This document shows positions 33,882 through 45,615 of a stretch of DNA of 64,000 bases, piece by piece. The position numbers and the translations under genes were made by a program. The notes under the pieces were generated by a model. The model had not been told where the DNA came from. It worked only from the letters and a program-made list of their open reading frames with translations, and did no database searches. Positions within the stretch are counted from its first letter, which is position 1, and each line of letters begins with the position of its first letter. Origin of the DNA: Coenobita brevimanus (taxonomy: Eukaryota > Arthropoda > Malacostraca > Decapoda > Coenobitidae); the NCBI GenBank assembly GCA_032717465.1, contig CM064713.1, positions 9,396,950-9,460,949 on the forward strand, in the 5' to 3' direction.

Positions 33882-35769
33882 TGTAATGCTAGGTGTTTTA
33901 GGTCAGCTTCCCATCCCTCTAATGCCTAGAGTGTAGCTGGGTTCTCTTTTTAGCCCGGAGCTTAGACAAATAAGAGAGAGGCAGGACACAAAACCTCAAG
34001 GCAACAACCTTACACGTGTATTGTCAAATTCTACGAGTGGAAGGGACAGATGTTACAAAAGCAATTATTCTAGGCAATTATAAACCTTATGTCTAGATTG
34101 TGGGGAGTAGTATCACGCAGGATACTATTTGGAACAAGATCATTTACAAAGTGAATGGCACGTTAGTTAATACCAGGGGTCCTAGGGCCGAAAAATCAAT
34201 CACTGTCACTCGTGAGAATTCTAGACTTTAATCTGTTTAAGTAGAGTTCACTTTCACTGGGGCCGAGGCACTGTTATCACTGTTGGGTTGTCTACACTGT
34301 TAATCATTACTTTGGTTCTGGGAGCCCCGATTGGTCTTAGCATGAGGCTAAATCACTGTGATGGAATTATGTTCACTCAGACAGACACTTTATTCACTGC
34401 TCAGCCACATTCACTGTCTCGTTGTTACCTTTCTTTTACACTAACACTAACAGGTTTTATTTCTGATTTCCTGTGTTTCTAGTAACTCACTGCTCAGCCC
34501 TCGCTTCACTGTATCACTATCACTGTACTTTCACTGTCATTCACTATCGGGAGTGGGCGTGGTAGCGGCCAGGAAAAGGGTGGCGAGGAACAGCTCAGCC
34601 CGGCTACTGACTAGGCTGAGTTCCACCAGGGGCCTCCATATTCAGGGGCCACGGGATCACTCGTAGGGACGTCCTCTCTCATCCAGGGCTATGTGCGGCG
34701 AAGGGCCCTGTGCTCTCAGGGCTTGGGGCTGGAGTCTGGCCTTCTGGACTGGGGCTGAACAGCTGCCTGAATCGTTCGCTCAGGCGCCTGATGGAGGATG
34801 AGGGTCTCTGGTGCCGAGGTGTGGGGATGTCCCACCCAGGGGTCATGGAGGCGGTCTCAAGGTCCTGCGGGCTTCGGTCTCTAGTGGTCGGTGACACCTT
34901 CAGGAGCTGGCTGCGGTGTCGGCCTCCATTGGGGTCCATCAAGTGACGCCCCTCAGGGACCAGCTGTAGAGAGAAGAGCCTGGTGGGGGTCACAGGGCCT
35001 TTCCAGCAGTTCTTAAGGCTGGGGCCTCCCTCTGGGTAGTAGTCTCCTGGAGGGAAGGCAGCACCTGATGGAGGAATGGCTACCAGCCATCTCCTATCGT
35101 AGGGCCAGGCTACTGGCCGAGGCCTTCTAAGGGCGCGGCTACCGGCCGTCATAAGGGCCCGGCTACTGCCTATGGCCTACGTGCAGGAGTGGCTGCAGCC
35201 CGACTCGAGGGCACTTTCAGAGCTGCTACCAGCCGTCTCCTGATGAAGGCGGGAGCAGCTACTGGCTGTCTCCTGTAGGAGGGTCGAGGGGCTACTGGCC
35301 ATCTCTTGGGCACCTTCAGAGCGGCTCCCGACCGTCTCCTGACAAAGGCGAGAGTGGCTACTGGCCGTCTCCTGATCACCTCCAGAGCGGCTACCGGCCA
35401 TCTCTTGTATGGCACCTTCAGAGCAGCTCCTGGCCGTCCCCTGATGAAGGCGAGAGTGGCTACCGGATGTCTCCTGATTACCTCCAGAGTGGCTACCAGC
35501 CATCTCCTATAGCAGGGTTGAGTGGCTACCGGCCGTCTCAGGGGTGCTGCCTGGAGCTAGAGTAATAGCTCCACCCCAATCCTGTCAGTGGTCAGCTCGC
35601 CCAGAAGGTAGTCTCTTTTCATGCTATGGTGGCAGCTGGCGAGTTCCGGGTCATAGGGGCACGCGGCCCAGGCTGACTTATGTCCCTGTCGTCTGGAGTC
35701 AGATTGCCCCTCCATAGGCTCCTTCTGGGGGTATTGAGATGCCCTCAGCAAAACTATTCGGCATTTTAC
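33882..35769 (-). repeat. Gypsy-1 3' LTR
   Basis: 1888 bp, starting TGTAAT and ending TTAC on the + strand. It aligns end to end with 42,864-44,717, including the stretch AGAGAGGCAGGACACAAAAC and the block CTCCATAGGCTCCTTCTGGG near the inner/outer end. It contains a minisatellite (35,090-35,540). Confidence 0.88.
35090..35540. repeat. Minisatellite inside the Gypsy-1 LTR, 33-60-bp units
   Basis: The motif GCGGCTACCGGCCGTCTCCTG and close variants recurs about ten times, alternating with spacers such as ATGAAGGCGAGAGTG and GCACCTTCAGA. The equivalent array in the other LTR is at 44,030-44,480 with a different order of spacers. Ser-rich frames on the minus strand here are products of the repeat. 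Confidence 0.85.
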
Positions 35770-36184
35770 CACCGTCTTTGGGGAAAAAGTCACGTCCCTG
35801 TGACTGGAGGTTGTAAACTTTGGTGTCGTAGGTGTGGTACACTGGCTGCAGGTGCTGGAGGAGGGGAGGGCCAGGCTGTGGTGGTGGGGTTTTCATCCAG
35901 CTGGGGGTCACAGGTGACGAAGAGGGTGGATGGGTTGATGGAGGTGCGGAGGAGTCATAGGAGGTGGAGGGGTCCATGGACTCGGTGTTTGCGTCCAAAG
36001 GGCGGTACCCATATGGCTAGGCGAATCCTCATGGTTGTAGTTGTTGTCTCCTGTAGAGAGCTGTGCTGAATGCTGGAGATGGCCAACGAGTGTGGGGTTT
36101 TATGCCGGAGTGATGTGGTATGAAGTCCCTGGGGAGTGTAGGTGGCTGGGATTTGCGCTTGGTGTAGCACGAGTGTGAGATGAT

Positions 36185-36972
36185 TTAGGGTAGGAGGAGG
36201 AGTGTTATTTTGTGGTGAGGTGGGTGGTGTGGGAGTGTGGGTGTATCAGGTGGGTGGGCAGGAGAGGCGGCCGGAAAGTGTGATGGTTGTTCTAAGGGTG
36301 GGTGTGGGAGGTGATGTGGGCGTGCGGTGTCAGTGTTCTTGGGAGGTGGGTGGGGTGTGCGGGGGCAGATGTGTAGCGACGGGGTTGAGGGTGGCACGGG
36401 GCACTGGGCAGGGTGCAGGCCGGGTGGGTGGAGGTGTTGTGGGTGTGTAGGCAGTGCAGGCGGGGTTGTGTGCAGGGGATGGGGCAGGCGGGGGTGAGGG
36501 GGCAGGTGAGAGAGACAGGTGGGGTGGGTTGGGGTGGTTGTGGGCGATGGTTGGGGTGGGGGTGTGGCAGTTGGAGGTGGTGCGGGTGTGTGGCCAGGAA
36601 ATGTGGTGCTGGGTGTGGGGGATGGGGTGGCTGGTGGCGAGAGGGTGGGGGAGAGGTCCGGCCTTGGTGTGTGGCGGCGCGGCAGGGGGTGAGGTGGAGG
36701 CTGCAGGGGAGGGGGAGGAGGAGAGAGATGACGAGGGGGAGATGTAGCAGTCAGATGAGGTAGAGGGAAACGGAGTGGGGGCAGCGGGTGGGGCGAGGCG
36801 CAGGGTGCGGGAGAGGGCAGGGGCGCAAAATGGGTGTACGTGACGGTTTCTGAGTGCAAGGAGTGCCGTGATATTCAACCATCACTTGGTAAGGGTTGGG
36901 GACGTCAGTGATGGTATAGGATCCCGTGAACTGTGGCGTGGGCTTGTGGGGGATTGAGAGTTGCTCTATCAT
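36185..36972 (-). pseudogene. Gypsy-1 integrase C-terminus: GPY/F-like module and ~220-residue Pro-rich tail
   Basis: Minus-strand frame 36,972-36,751 reads VMIEQLSIPHKP, FTGSYTITDVPNPYQVMVEY, a GPY/F-like SH3-type module that closes many gypsy integrases. A frame change leads to 36,859-36,185, about 220 residues that are mostly Pro, His, Ser, Thr and Ala with no hydrophobic core, ending at a stop. The tail is open throughout. The + strand is correspondingly G-rich with many GGG runs. The function of the tail is unknown; it may be low-complexity drift of a 3' coding region. Confidence 0.6.
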
Positions 36973-37890
36973 GACAATGTAGCCTGGCCTGTAGGGGTTA
37001 GAGGCAGTGTTGGGGAGAAGGTCAGGTTATTCTGAAGGTGGGATAGTCGCTGCTTAAGGTGGTGGAGGGGGTCAGATGTGGGAGAAGAGGTTGGGGGCTG
37101 CAAGTGTTGTCGCAGGGGTAGGAGGATAGGTGTTTCCCCAAACACTCGTTCGTAGGGTGAAATGTCATCCTCTCGGGGGCAGGAGTTTATCCCTCATTCC
37201 ACAATTTTGACACAGGCGGGTCAGTCATCATATTTGGTGGCTTCTATCCGGGTGCGGAGTTGGCTCACTTGTGTACGGTGGCTTCGTTCTCAGATAGCAT
37301 TTCTCGGGGGGCCAGTAAGGGGATGAGTGTGATATGTGGTAGCCAAAGAATTGGGCTAGCTCCTCCCAGATTTTGCTGGTGAATTCTGGTGCATTGTCAG
37401 AGTGGATTGCCTGTGGAATGCCAAAGTAGAGGAAAATGTGCTGAATTACGGCATCAGCGACTGCAACAGCATGGTGTTCTTTTGCCGGGCAGGCTATGAT
37501 GAATTTCAAGTACATATCAACGAAAGTGATGATGTGCCGATAGCCTGATTTCAGAGGTAGGGGTCCCACTACGTCAATTCCCAATAACTGCCAAGGTTTG
37601 TGGGCGGTAATGTGTCCTGATGGACTGGCAGTGCGGGTGATGTGTTTACTCAAGGTGCATGCCCAGCAGGATTGGATAATATCCTTGGCTAGGGTGGAGG
37701 GATTGGGCCCCCAGTAAGTGTCGTTAAAGAGCTGCAGGAGTTTCTTTGTGCCCAGGTGGATTCCGTTGTGAGTGTGCAGGTGCCAGAGGGTGTCGAGGGT
37801 GGCATCAAAGGTGAGGATGATGTGCCTGGACAGAGTGAGCAGGTGGTCGCCCTGGTGATATAGCTTTTTGAAGAGGTGTTGGGGAATCCA
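36973..37890 (-). pseudogene. Gypsy-1 integrase zinc domain and catalytic core
   Basis: Integrase joins the cDNA to host DNA. The minus strand carries an HHCC-type end (SCWACTLSKHITRT, 37,660-37,620), then WQLLGIDVVGPLPLKSGY (37,590; first catalytic Asp), FGIPQAIHSDNAPEF (37,415; second Asp) and HISHSSPYWPPEKC (37,330). The expected H-P-Q-x-N-G with the third catalytic residue, Glu, is disrupted by a frame change. Upstream, LWHLHTHNGIHLGTKKLLQLFN can be read near 37,770 in a shifted frame. Confidence 0.78.
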
Positions 37891-37896
37891 AGGGGG

Positions 37897-38660
37897 TCAT
37901 TCCTTACGATGCCACTGTTGGAGATCTGGCTTTGGTTGTATGGCACTGATGGGGAGCGGTGAGAGAGCATCTGCGTTTATATGGAGTTTGCCGGGGTGGT
38001 AGGAGATCTCATAGTTGAACTCCTCTAGTGTCTCGTGCCATCTGATGAGCTGGGAGTTGTGCGTGTCAGACTGCCGCAGCCAATGGAGGGACTGGTGATC
38101 AATAATGATGGTGACTTGGGTGCTCGACAGGTATGCCCGGAAATGCCCTAGTGCCCAGATGATGTCCAGGCATTCCCTCTTTGTGGCGGCGTAGTTTTTT
38201 TCCGCCTGGATGAGGGTGTGGCTGGTGCAGGCGATGATGTGTTCGCGGCCCTCTTGGACTTGGGCTAGCACAGCGCCTATTTCAATCAAGGAGACATTGG
38301 TGTAGAGTCGGAATGGGAGGGAGTAGTTGGGGAAGGCCACGACTGGGGCGGAAACGAGTCTGTCCTTGAGTTGTTGGAAGGCAGCTCATCTCTCGTCCAT
38401 CCAGATGAAAGGTCCTCCCTTCCATGTCAAGTCGTGGAGTGGTTTAGCAATGTGTACTAACCCCTTCACGAAACGTCAGTAATAGGATGTCAGGGGAAGG
38501 AAGGCCCGAATCCCGTGGACGTCTTGTGGTGGGGGGATGTCCACGATGGTGTGGAGCTTGTCTGGGTCAGGAGATATGACAGCCTGGGAGATGACATGTC
38601 CCAGGAACGAGATGGTTCTGGCAGCCAGGACGCACTTGGAGGGCTGGAGGTTGAGGCCTG
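37897..38660 (-). pseudogene. Gypsy-1 reverse transcriptase thumb and RNase H
   Basis: The minus-strand frame 38,340-37,897 is RNase H: LPFRLYTNVSLIEIGAVLAQ (the first catalytic Asp is Asn), SHTLIQAEKNYAATKREC (Glu present), TIIIDHQSLHWL (Asp present) and LHINADALSPLP (final Asp present). Just upstream, in broken frames, is the RT thumb/connection (QPSKCVLAARTISFLGHVIS near 38,630, a stop near 38,480). Confidence 0.8.
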
Positions 38661-38661
38661 C

Positions 38662-39567
38662 TTACCATATCCGTGTGAAGACCTTGCAAAAGCACTGAAG
38701 GTGGTCAGCCCAAGTATTGCTGAATACAATGATGCTGTCCAGGTAGACTAGACAGATCTCCCAGTTAAGGCCACTGAGGACATATTGCATTAGTCTTGAG
38801 AAGGTGGCAGGGGCTTTACAGAGGCCAAAGGGTAAGACATTAAATTCATAATGCTTCCCGTTGCTGATCGAGAAAACAGTTTCGCCTCTGTCTTCTGGTT
38901 GCATTGGTACCTGCCAATACCCCGACTGGAGGTAGAGGGTGGAGAACCATGAGGTGCCATAAAGGGAATCTAGGGAGTCGTTTATCCGCAGGAGTGGAGT
39001 AGCGTCCTTGGTGGTTACGTCATTGAGTCGGCGGTAATCCATGCAGAACCGCATTGTGCTATCCTTCTTCTTCACGAGAAGGACGGGGTAGGACCAGGGG
39101 CTGGTGGAGGGGGCAATGACTCTGGCCTCAGTCATCTCTTGGACCTGGTGGTTTCCTCTTCCCGCTGCTTGGGTTTTTTCTGCTGGGATGGCTGTTGGAT
39201 AAGTGGGCCCGTCGTATGGATCTCGTGAGCCAGGTAGGTGGTATGTCCAATATTCGCGGGTCCCGCTGCAAAAAGGTCCTGGAAATCCAGGAGGTGGTGG
39301 AGGGTGTCTGATTGGTATGTGGAGAGATGGTCGTGGATGGGGGGCGGGGGAACTGGAGGGGGAGGGGACGCAGGGCTTGGCTTCTTCCATCTCTCCAATG
39401 ACGAGCCCTTTAGGGAGGGTGAGGGGGGATGGGGCGAGGTTGGCAATTCGGACTGCCAAGTGATGAGTGAGAAGGAAGGTTGGGGGAAGGAGGCAGGCCG
39501 AGAGGGTTCTGGGTGGCAGGTATGGGGAGAACAGGACTGATGTACCCAAAGGCCTGTTGAAGGGCAC
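38662..39567 (-). pseudogene. Gypsy-1 reverse transcriptase palm
   Basis: A 301-codon minus-strand frame. After a Pro-rich N-terminal third come VIAPSTSPWSYPVLLVKKKD (39,110), MRFCMDYRRLNDV (39,048), WFSTLYLQSGYWQVPM (38,950; motif A Asp replaced by Tyr), FNVLPFGLCKAPATFSRLMQ (38,845) and CLVYLDSIIVFSNTW (38,755; YLDD reads YLDS). Two of the three catalytic Asp are therefore gone. The frame ends at a stop at 38,662. Confidence 0.85.
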
Positions 39568-39783
39568 CCAGGCTTCATGGTGTGGGGGGAATGGTCACTG
39601 CGGAGGAGATAGTTGCAGGGAAAGAGGGGGGAAGGGGAGGGGAAGAGGAGGGGGGAGGGGAGGACGGGGGGATGTGGATTCTTCCGGGTCAGGTCAGGGG
39701 ATGCAGGTGCAAACGGTCTGGGGGGAAGGGTCGTTGGGGGTTTTCCGGAACTGGAGCTGTCTGTTTCGGCAATCAGTGGTGGC

Positions 39784-40654
39784 TCATAGTTTCTGAAGCA
39801 GGTCCAGTCCCAGATATCTGTTGTAGTTGCGGCAGGTGGAGTCAAATGCAATGAGTTTATGATGTGTCGATGTCGGTTGGTGGGTGTCGACACGCAGGGT
39901 CTGAGTTTTCCCACGGATTGGCAGGGGACCATCCCCCGCAACCACAAGATGAGTAGCCATTAGGAATAGCGGGCCTAATGTCGACTTATGACAGGAGAGG
40001 TAATGACTATACAGGCAGGATCTGGCCGCTCCCGTGTCAACCAAAAGTCTGGCTTTCAATCCATTCAGCTTCATCTTGTGGTAGAGTAGGGGGCGATATT
40101 TAGGGGAAGTGGTCCCCACCACCGTGGGAAGGTGCGGGGGCATGGAAAGGTGCAGGGACGGTCCTAAAAATCCAGCTGCTGGGGGCTCAGGATTCCTGGA
40201 TTTGGTACCTCCCGCGGGTGCAGGTTCGTCCTCCGGCTCCTCGTTCCCTAAGGAGGAGACTTTATGTCGGCCTGGGATGGTGGTCTGGCACCTGGCAGCT
40301 TTCAATTGGTCCCTAATGTCATGCAGTGGGCACCTGGAGTTGCATGCAGAGAACTCCCAGGGATTTACCAGAATGAGGTTGGGGTTCTCCTTGTGACTGA
40401 GGCACCGGTGGGTGGGGTGCTCCCTAGGCAGGCTGGGTGTTGAGATGGGGCTGACGTGGGGCATAGGCAGACATGGCTTGACTGGAGGATCCGGGTTGTT
40501 TGTGGGGAACTTTTTCACCATGTTGATTTCCTGGGGTGTGGAGCAGGAGGTCAGTAGGTGGCGTATGAGTTAGATATCCTTATCTATGTCTCCTGTTGGG
40601 TCATGGATTGTAAAATGTTCCTTGACCAAGCTGGGTAGAACTCTGAGGAGGGTA
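39784..40654 (-). pseudogene. Gypsy-1 end of gag and aspartic protease
   Basis: Continues the gag frame across the inserted TTAA element and one in-frame stop (40,570-40,572). The 40,521-39,784 stretch is open: a Pro-rich linker, then KARLLVDTGAARSCLYSHYL (40,055), the DTGA active site of a retroviral-type aspartic protease, and RNYNRYLGLDLLQKL near the end (39,800). Protease processes the Gag-Pol polyprotein. Confidence 0.8.
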
Positions 40655-41191
40655 TTAACCCCTTAACTGCAGGGCGTCACTTTCGTGATGCTCAGGTGCA
40701 ATGGATCATACAGCAGGGTGTCACTTCTGCGATTTAGTGTTATTTTGAATTCACCCAGGCTTTGAAGTGGTTGCTTGTATCATCTGTCAGTACTGCCAGT
40801 GTCTAACAATAGTCAGTGCTGCTATTGTCATCTGTACTCCCACCCATTGTTGACAATTTAGCCATTTCTGCCCATTCTTGACTCACCTCCCTTCCATTAC
40901 CTTCTCCTCCCGCCTGCCCCAGCTGAGCTGCACTAGGCAAATCTTGCCTGGATTTTTCCACTCATTTCATCCATTGGAATGAGCCCTATGCCTTATTCTT
41001 ATACAAAATAATATATATGAAAAAGAAAAAAGGTAATTGATAGTGCCATACACCTGGAATTGGCTAATTATCACCTGGCAACACCCCACGTGCACTCGTT
41101 CGCAATTTTCCCTGTTTATTTCCCCATGAAAGATGCTGTATGACCTGTTCTCATAATAAGAATATATATAAGAAAGGAAGGAGGAGCCTAA

Positions 41192-41641
41192 GTGATATTT
41201 ATATTAACCTGGAACTACCTAATTTATTATGTATTGTCTAGATTTCCTGGCAATCATTTCACAGCATATAAATTAGGAGCTGTCACTTTGCTGACGTTGT
41301 TAACCCTTGGCGGCCCCATACCCGCCTCGTCATTCAGTTCAGTGTTGTCTCTTGAGATGAAACCACGGAGCACTTGCACCCCTCCATTTCCGCAGTTTCT
41401 AGAGGGCCCTGTGACCTCTATTGCTACTAAACCTCGTGTGGGAAGGGGTGAAGGACCAAGTGACTCTGCTGTGGAGCGTGAACTGGTTAATTTACCCATG
41501 ATAATGATGGACAGTGACTACAATCTTTCTGGTGAATTGTGTGATGAACCAGTGGAGGAAATGATGATAAACTACGAGTGCTTCAATGTCTCATGTTCAT
41601 CTTGGATCCAAGGGAAAGGAGCCCTTCGATACTGGAAGTGA
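41192..41641 (+). CDS. Unrecognised 149-codon frame in the TTAA element
   Basis: Open from ATG to stop, with a hydrophobic N-terminus (MIFILTWNYLIYYVLSRF) and an acidic C-terminal part (SDYNLSGELCDEPVEEMM). No catalytic Asp block or zinc motif of a piggyBac transposase is seen, though an acidic stretch would fit the N-terminus of one. It may be a degraded remnant or a chance frame. Confidence 0.2.
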   Translation: MIFILTWNYLIYYVLSRFPGNHFTAYKLGAVTLLTLLTLGGPIPASSFSSVLSLEMKPRSTCTPPFPQFLEGPVTSIATKPRVGRGEGPSDSAVERELVNLPMIMMDSDYNLSGELCDEPVEEMMINYECFNVSCSSWIQGKGALRYWK

Positions 41642-41823
41642 CAGTGTATAACATAGTGTAAATAAAATAGAAATGTAAATAATTACTAATATAAGAGTAT
41701 GAGTACAAATACTTGGAGAAATGACAGCGAAAGCTTTGCTCTCTACACTAGTTTACTGAACGAGAAAGTGAATGCCTGGAGTGAAAATAAACTACCATTA
41801 CTGAAGGAAACTTATGGAGGAAT

Positions 41824-41954
<131 letters not shown>

Positions 41955-42423
41955 AAGTAATAGGAATATAAAGTGTGAGTGTGTTTATGAATAATAAATT
42001 ACAGAATACCAGCAGGGAACAAACGTGGGTGGGAAGCTGGTATACGCTCATAATTTACATTGCTTTCACAGTTTTTTTTTTTTTTTTTGGTGTATGGATT
42101 CCAGACTACTTGAAAATGATAGAATAGTGTTTCTAGTGATAATATCAGGCTGTGGTAATCATATTACAGGGTGTTGGGAAGTGTAAAGTGGAGACTTCAT
42201 TACCCAACTTCAGAAGTCTCCACTATTCCGACAGTAGTCGACGAAGGCTCAAAGAACATTCCAGGAGAAAGCTGAAGGTATGTGCCCTAGGCATATGTAA
42301 TTATAATATTCTAGGACTAATAACTCATTTTTGGAAAATATTTTCTAAAAATCAGCCGGAGCGCGATTATCCCCGCTTGAGGTGCACGGACCGCCTCCAA
42401 CATGCCCATGCTTAAGGGGTTAT

Positions 42424-42799
42424 AAGTGTCTTGCTCTCGGGTTTCATCATCTGCCTCAGGGTAGGCAGCGGTGACCAGGCGCCTAGCCTGGATTAAAGTG
42501 TCATCTAAGTTGCCATCAAAAGTTGGGCTATCTAATTGGGATAGCACCACCACTTTACCCAGTGATGGGGTGATGGCCTGAATCATGAGCTTCGTGAAAT
42601 TCTGCCAGGTAAGCCCCGGGACGATTTTCGGTGCGATATTGGCTGCTGCTTTACCCAATAGCGGGAGTGTAATTGCTATTTTTTGCATGTCATCTTCGAA
42701 CCCGATGTCTAGCAAAAGTTTAATAATTGCCAGGTATGTATGGACATCATACTGTTCGGGGTCGAATTTTGGCAATTGCACATGAGGTTTGGTTGCCAT
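42424..42799 (-). pseudogene. Gypsy-1 gag, N-terminal part
   Basis: The structural protein starts at MATKPHVQLPKFDPEQYD (ATG at 42,799), chosen over the upstream ATG at 42,850, which lies in the probable primer-binding region. It continues LLLDIGFEDDMQKIAITLP and AYPEADDETREQDTYN, where it is cut by the TTAA element at 42,423. Its context (just after the 5' LTR, before the protease) and the weakly gag-like helical composition support the call. Confidence 0.72.
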
Positions 42800-42839
42800 T
42801 TTACTAGTATTTTCTGAATGCTTCTCTCGAATGCCCAGG

Positions 42840-42863
42840 TCAAGAACCACCGCTGTCCACCAG
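42840..42863 (-). other. Candidate primer-binding site of Gypsy-1
   Basis: On the minus strand, one base after the LTR end, the sequence reads TGGTGGACAGCGGTGG. A TGG start right beside the LTR is what a tRNA-primed PBS needs; the matching tRNA was not identified. Confidence 0.4.
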
Positions 42864-44717
42864 TGTAATCCTAGGTGTTTTAGGGTCAGCTTCCTATCCC
42901 TCTAACGCCTAGTGTGTAGCTGGGTCCTGTTTCTAGACCGGAGCTTAGACAAATATGAGAGAGGCAGGACACAAAACCTCAAGGCAACAACCTTACATGT
43001 GTATTGTCAAATTCTACAAGCGGAATGGGCAGATATCACAAGCATAATTATTCTGGGCAATTATAAACCTTATGTCTAGATTGTGGGGAGTAGTATCACG
43101 CAGGATACTATTTAGGGCAAGATCAGGCAAAAAGTGAATAGCACGTTAGTTAATACCAGGAGTCTTATGGCCGAGAAATCAACCACTGTCACTAGTGGGA
43201 AGCAGAGTGCACTTTCACTGGGGCCTAGGCACTGTTGTCACTGTTGGTCTGTCTACACTGTTAATAATTACTTTGGTTCTGGGAGCCCCAATTGGTCTTA
43301 GCATGAGGCTGCGTCACTGTGATGGAATTATGTCCACTTAGACAGACACTTTATTCACTGCTCGGCCGTGTTCACTGTCTCGTTGTTACCTTTCATTTAC
43401 ATTAACACTGACAGGTTTTATTTCTGACTTCCAGTGTTTCTATTAACTCACTGCTCAGCCCTCGCTTCACTGTATCACTATCACTGTACTTTCACTGTCA
43501 TTCACTATCGGGACTGTGCGTGGTAGCAGTCAGGAAACGGGCGTTGGGGAACAGCTCAGCCCGGCTACTGACTGGGCTGAGTTTCGCCAGGGGCCTCCGT
43601 AATCAGAGGCCATGGGATCACTCGTAGGGGAGTCCTATCTCATCCGGGGCTGTGTGTGGCGAAGGGCCCCACGCCCTCAGGGCTCAGGGTTGGAGTCTGA
43701 CCCTCTGGACTGGGGCCGAACAGCTGCCTGGATCGTTCACTCAGGCGCCTGATGGAGGATGAGGGTCTCCAGTCTCAAGATGTGGAGATGTCCCCCTCAG
43801 GGGTCCTGGGGGCAGTCTTGAGGTCCTGCAGGCTGCTGTCTCCGGTGGTCAGTGATGCTGTCAGGAGCTGGCTGTGGCATCGACCCCCAATGGAGTCCGT
43901 CACACGAGGCCCCTCAGAGACCAGCTGTAGAGAGAAGAGCCCGGTGGGGGTCACAGAGCTTCTCCAGCAGCCCTCAAGGTTGGGACCTCCCTCTGGGTAG
44001 TATTCTCGTGGAGGGGAGACAACACCTGATGGAGGAGCGGCTACCGGCCGTCTCCTCTCGTAAAGTTTGGCTACTGACCGTGGCCTGTGTGGGGGAGTGG
44101 CTACAGGCCGACTTGAGGGCACCTTCGGAGGGCTACTGGCCATCTCCTGACGAAGGCGGGTACAACTACTGGCCATCTGATTACCTCCAGAGCGGCTACT
44201 GGCCGTCTCCTGCAGGAGGATCGAGCGGCTACTGGCCGTCTCTTGTAGGGCACCTTTGGAGCGGCTACCAGCTGTCTCCTGAATACCTCCAGAGAGGCTA
44301 CTGACCATCTCCTGTTGGAGGGTCGAGCGGCTACCGGCGGTCTCTTGTAGGGCACCATCAGAGCGGCTTCTGGCTGTCTCCTGACGAAGGCGGGAGTGGC
44401 TACCGGCCATCTCCTGATTAACTCCAGAGCAGCTACCAGCTGTCTCCTTTAGGAGGGTTGAGTGGCTACCGGCCGTCTCAGGGGTGCTACCTGGAGCTAG
44501 AGTAATAGCTCCACCCTGATCCTGTCGGTGGTCAGCTCTCCTGGAAGGTAGTCTCTTTTTCCTGCTATGGTGGTGGCGAGTTCCGGGTGATAGGGACGCG
44601 CGGTCCTGGCAGACTTATGTCCCTGTCACCCGGAGTCAGGTCGCGCTCTGTTTGCCCCTCCATAGGCTCCTTCTGGGGGTGTTGAGATGCCCTTAGCAAA
44701 ACTATTCGGCATCTTAC
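42864..44717 (-). repeat. Gypsy-1 5' LTR
   Basis: 1854 bp, TGTAAT...TTAC on the + strand, the partner of 33,882-35,769. It includes the minisatellite at 44,030-44,480 and the shared end CAAAACTATTCGGCATCTTAC. Confidence 0.88.
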
Positions 44718-45615
44718 TAAGACTGATACTGGAGTAGGATTTGGTGTTGCCTTACCTTCCTTTAGTAGGGACGGTAGCCATCCTGGTATTACTTCAGTGT
44801 ATACAGCTGAACTTACTGCGATTTTATATGCTCTCAAAATCATTTTTACTCTCCACCAATCTGTTTTTGTGATTTTTAATGACTCCCATTGTGCTTTCTC
44901 TGCACTGGAGCCTTTTAATGCCTCCCACCCATTGGTTTTATGAATTTTAGAGTGGCTTTTTCTTTGTGGCTGTCGTGATGGTCACGTGGACTTCTGCTGG
45001 GTTCCCGCACATGTTGGTGTGGTGGGCAATGAAAGGGCAGATACATTAGCTAAAGCTGTATCTTCTCAACATCCCCCCAACCGACTATCTACTTCCTGCT
45101 TCTAACACCTTACTTGCGGTACACGATTAGTATGTGTTGGCAGAGGCACTGGGATGGTGTTTTTCTTACTGAGCTTAAATTAAATATTTCAGAGTGGTTG
45201 TGCCAAGGGTTCTCCCCTCCATTCCTCGGCGATTGGAAGTGGCTCTTGCTACACTTCGCATTGGGCACTCTTGGCTTGCACATGGGTTCCTGATGAGTGG
45301 TGGGACCCAATTGTACTATGATGATTGCTTTGTTCCCCTTACTGTCCGTAACTTGCTGGTCGAGTGTCCAAGTCTGGTGGACCTCCGTCAGAGATTCCTC
45401 CATAGGCATAAGGGGGCGGATGGTGCCTACTGTCTGTCCTCGATGCTTGGGGGAGCTACTGACGATTTTACTGAAGTTATTAATTTTCTTCGGGAGGCAG
45501 GCCTCCTTGCACTTTTACAAGTTATTAATATTTTATACTTCTGTTATTTTCGGTGTTTTATTCCTACTAACGGATTTTAACTTGATTTTGAATAATGCAC
45601 ATTTTAGTTTGTCCA
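44718..45615 (+). pseudogene. I/Nimb-type LINE ORF2, RNase H remainder and C-terminus
   Basis: Directly beyond Gypsy-1 the frame resumes KTDTGVGFGVALPSF, SVYTAELTAILYALK (catalytic Glu, 44,805), VIFNDSHCAFSAL (catalytic Asp, 44,870) and WVPAHVGVVGNERADTLAKA (45,000; final Asp), the RNase H of I-superfamily LINEs. A stop at 44,940 and frame changes follow. The end reads LRIGHSWLAHGFLMSG (45,258) and VRNLLVECPSLVDLR (45,345), the typical C-terminal zinc-like region with its first Cys lost. It is cut by RTE-1 copy C. Confidence 0.85.

Noticed and set aside
34679..35152. Minus-strand 157-codon Pro/Ser/Arg frame in the Gypsy-1 LTR
   Set aside because: Lies inside an LTR, is not kept open in the partner LTR in the same form, and has no domain.
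41299..41500. TTAACCC at 41,295-41,301 as the start of a further nested TTAA element
   Set aside because: No matching inverted end with TTAA was found within the enclosing element.
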